The notes beneath the pieces were generated by a model that was not told where the DNA came from, ran no database searches, and was given only the letters and a program-made list of their open reading frames with translations. From an uncultured Phascolarctobacterium sp. (lineage in GTDB: Bacteria; Bacillota; Negativicutes; Acidaminococcales; Acidaminococcaceae): a DNA stretch of 6,003 bases. Positions 5,879 through 6,003 of the stretch are shown piece by piece (positions within the stretch are counted from its first letter, which is position 1; every line of letters starts with the position of its first letter). The stretch lies in NCBI GenBank assembly GCA_949287345.1, contig CASEGD010000077.1:1-6003 (forward strand), given 5' to 3'. The position numbers and the translations under genes are program-made.

Positions 5879-5917
5879 CAAAAAAATAAACCCCAAAGCC
5901 ACAAGGCCTTGGGGTTT
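5879..5917 (-). terminator. Terminator of the rpsI (ribosomal protein) operon
   Basis: AAACCCCAA (5888-5896) pairs with TTGGGGTTT (5909-5917), and GCC (5898-5900) with GGC (5905-5907) around one mismatch, loop ACAA. On the minus strand TATTTTTTT follows. It lies 23 nt past the rpsI stop codon. Confidence 0.92.
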
Positions 5918-5940
5918 TGGTTTCGCACAATATCCAAATA

Positions 5941-6003
5941 TTAGCGTTTGGAGAACTGGCTTGCTTTACGAGCTTTCTTCAAGCCATATTTACGGCGTTC
6001 TTT
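5941..6003 (-). CDS. rpsI: 30S ribosomal protein S9, C-terminal fragment
   Basis: The last 20 codons of S9, running off the right edge of the window. The translated tail KERRKYGLKKARKASQFSKR followed by TAA matches the highly conserved, basic S9 C-terminus (family pattern ERKKYGxKKARRxxQFSKR), whose final Lys-Arg reaches the ribosomal P site. In bacteria rpsI normally follows rplM; that part lies outside the window. A strong terminator sits just downstream. Confidence 0.96.
   Translation of the reverse strand, partial: KERRKYGLKKARKASQFSKR

Overview
The window reads as a diderm Firmicute, most likely a member of the Negativicutes (an Acidaminococcaceae/Phascolarctobacterium-type gut bacterium). 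It has Firmicute-style strong Shine-Dalgarno sites, sigma70-type promoters, many intrinsic terminators and a NiCo-type riboswitch, yet it encodes a complete type Va autotransporter, which needs an outer membrane. The taxonomic call is inference; no taxonomic marker longer than 20 residues of ribosomal protein S9 is present.

Left part (1-1050, + strand): the window opens inside a cobalt/nickel (NiCo, czcD) riboswitch whose expression platform is an 11-bp terminator ending directly against the ribosome binding site of a cation diffusion facilitator gene (300 aa). Riboswitch and exporter form a self-contained metal-detoxification unit: metal binding should prevent the terminator and allow the efflux pump to be made.

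Middle (1050-1880): a near-consensus promoter (TTGAAA-17-TATAAT) drives a short transcript of about 88 nt that ends at a hairpin plus T7 run, contains no evident gene and is not recognised; it is a candidate small RNA. It is followed by a bidirectional terminator, a convergent minus-strand gene for a 113-aa unrecognised protein with a C-terminal helix-turn-helix-like segment, another bidirectional terminator, and a GC-rich element of nested inverted repeats at 1721-1826.

Right part (1880-6003, - strand): a 1231-aa autotransporter (signal peptide, repetitive beta-helix passenger, pertactin-like autochaperone segment, 12-strand beta-barrel translocator ending in Phe) is transcribed from its own TTGCGG-17-TATAAT promoter. 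That promoter and an upstream terminator lie between 11-bp inverted copies of GAGGTGATTAA (5577-5587 and 5789-5799). This is the geometry of an invertible, phase-variable promoter, although one copy is also the gene's Shine-Dalgarno site. Further upstream are a perfect 12-bp palindrome, the terminator of the ribosomal operon, and the last 20 codons of rpsI at the window edge.
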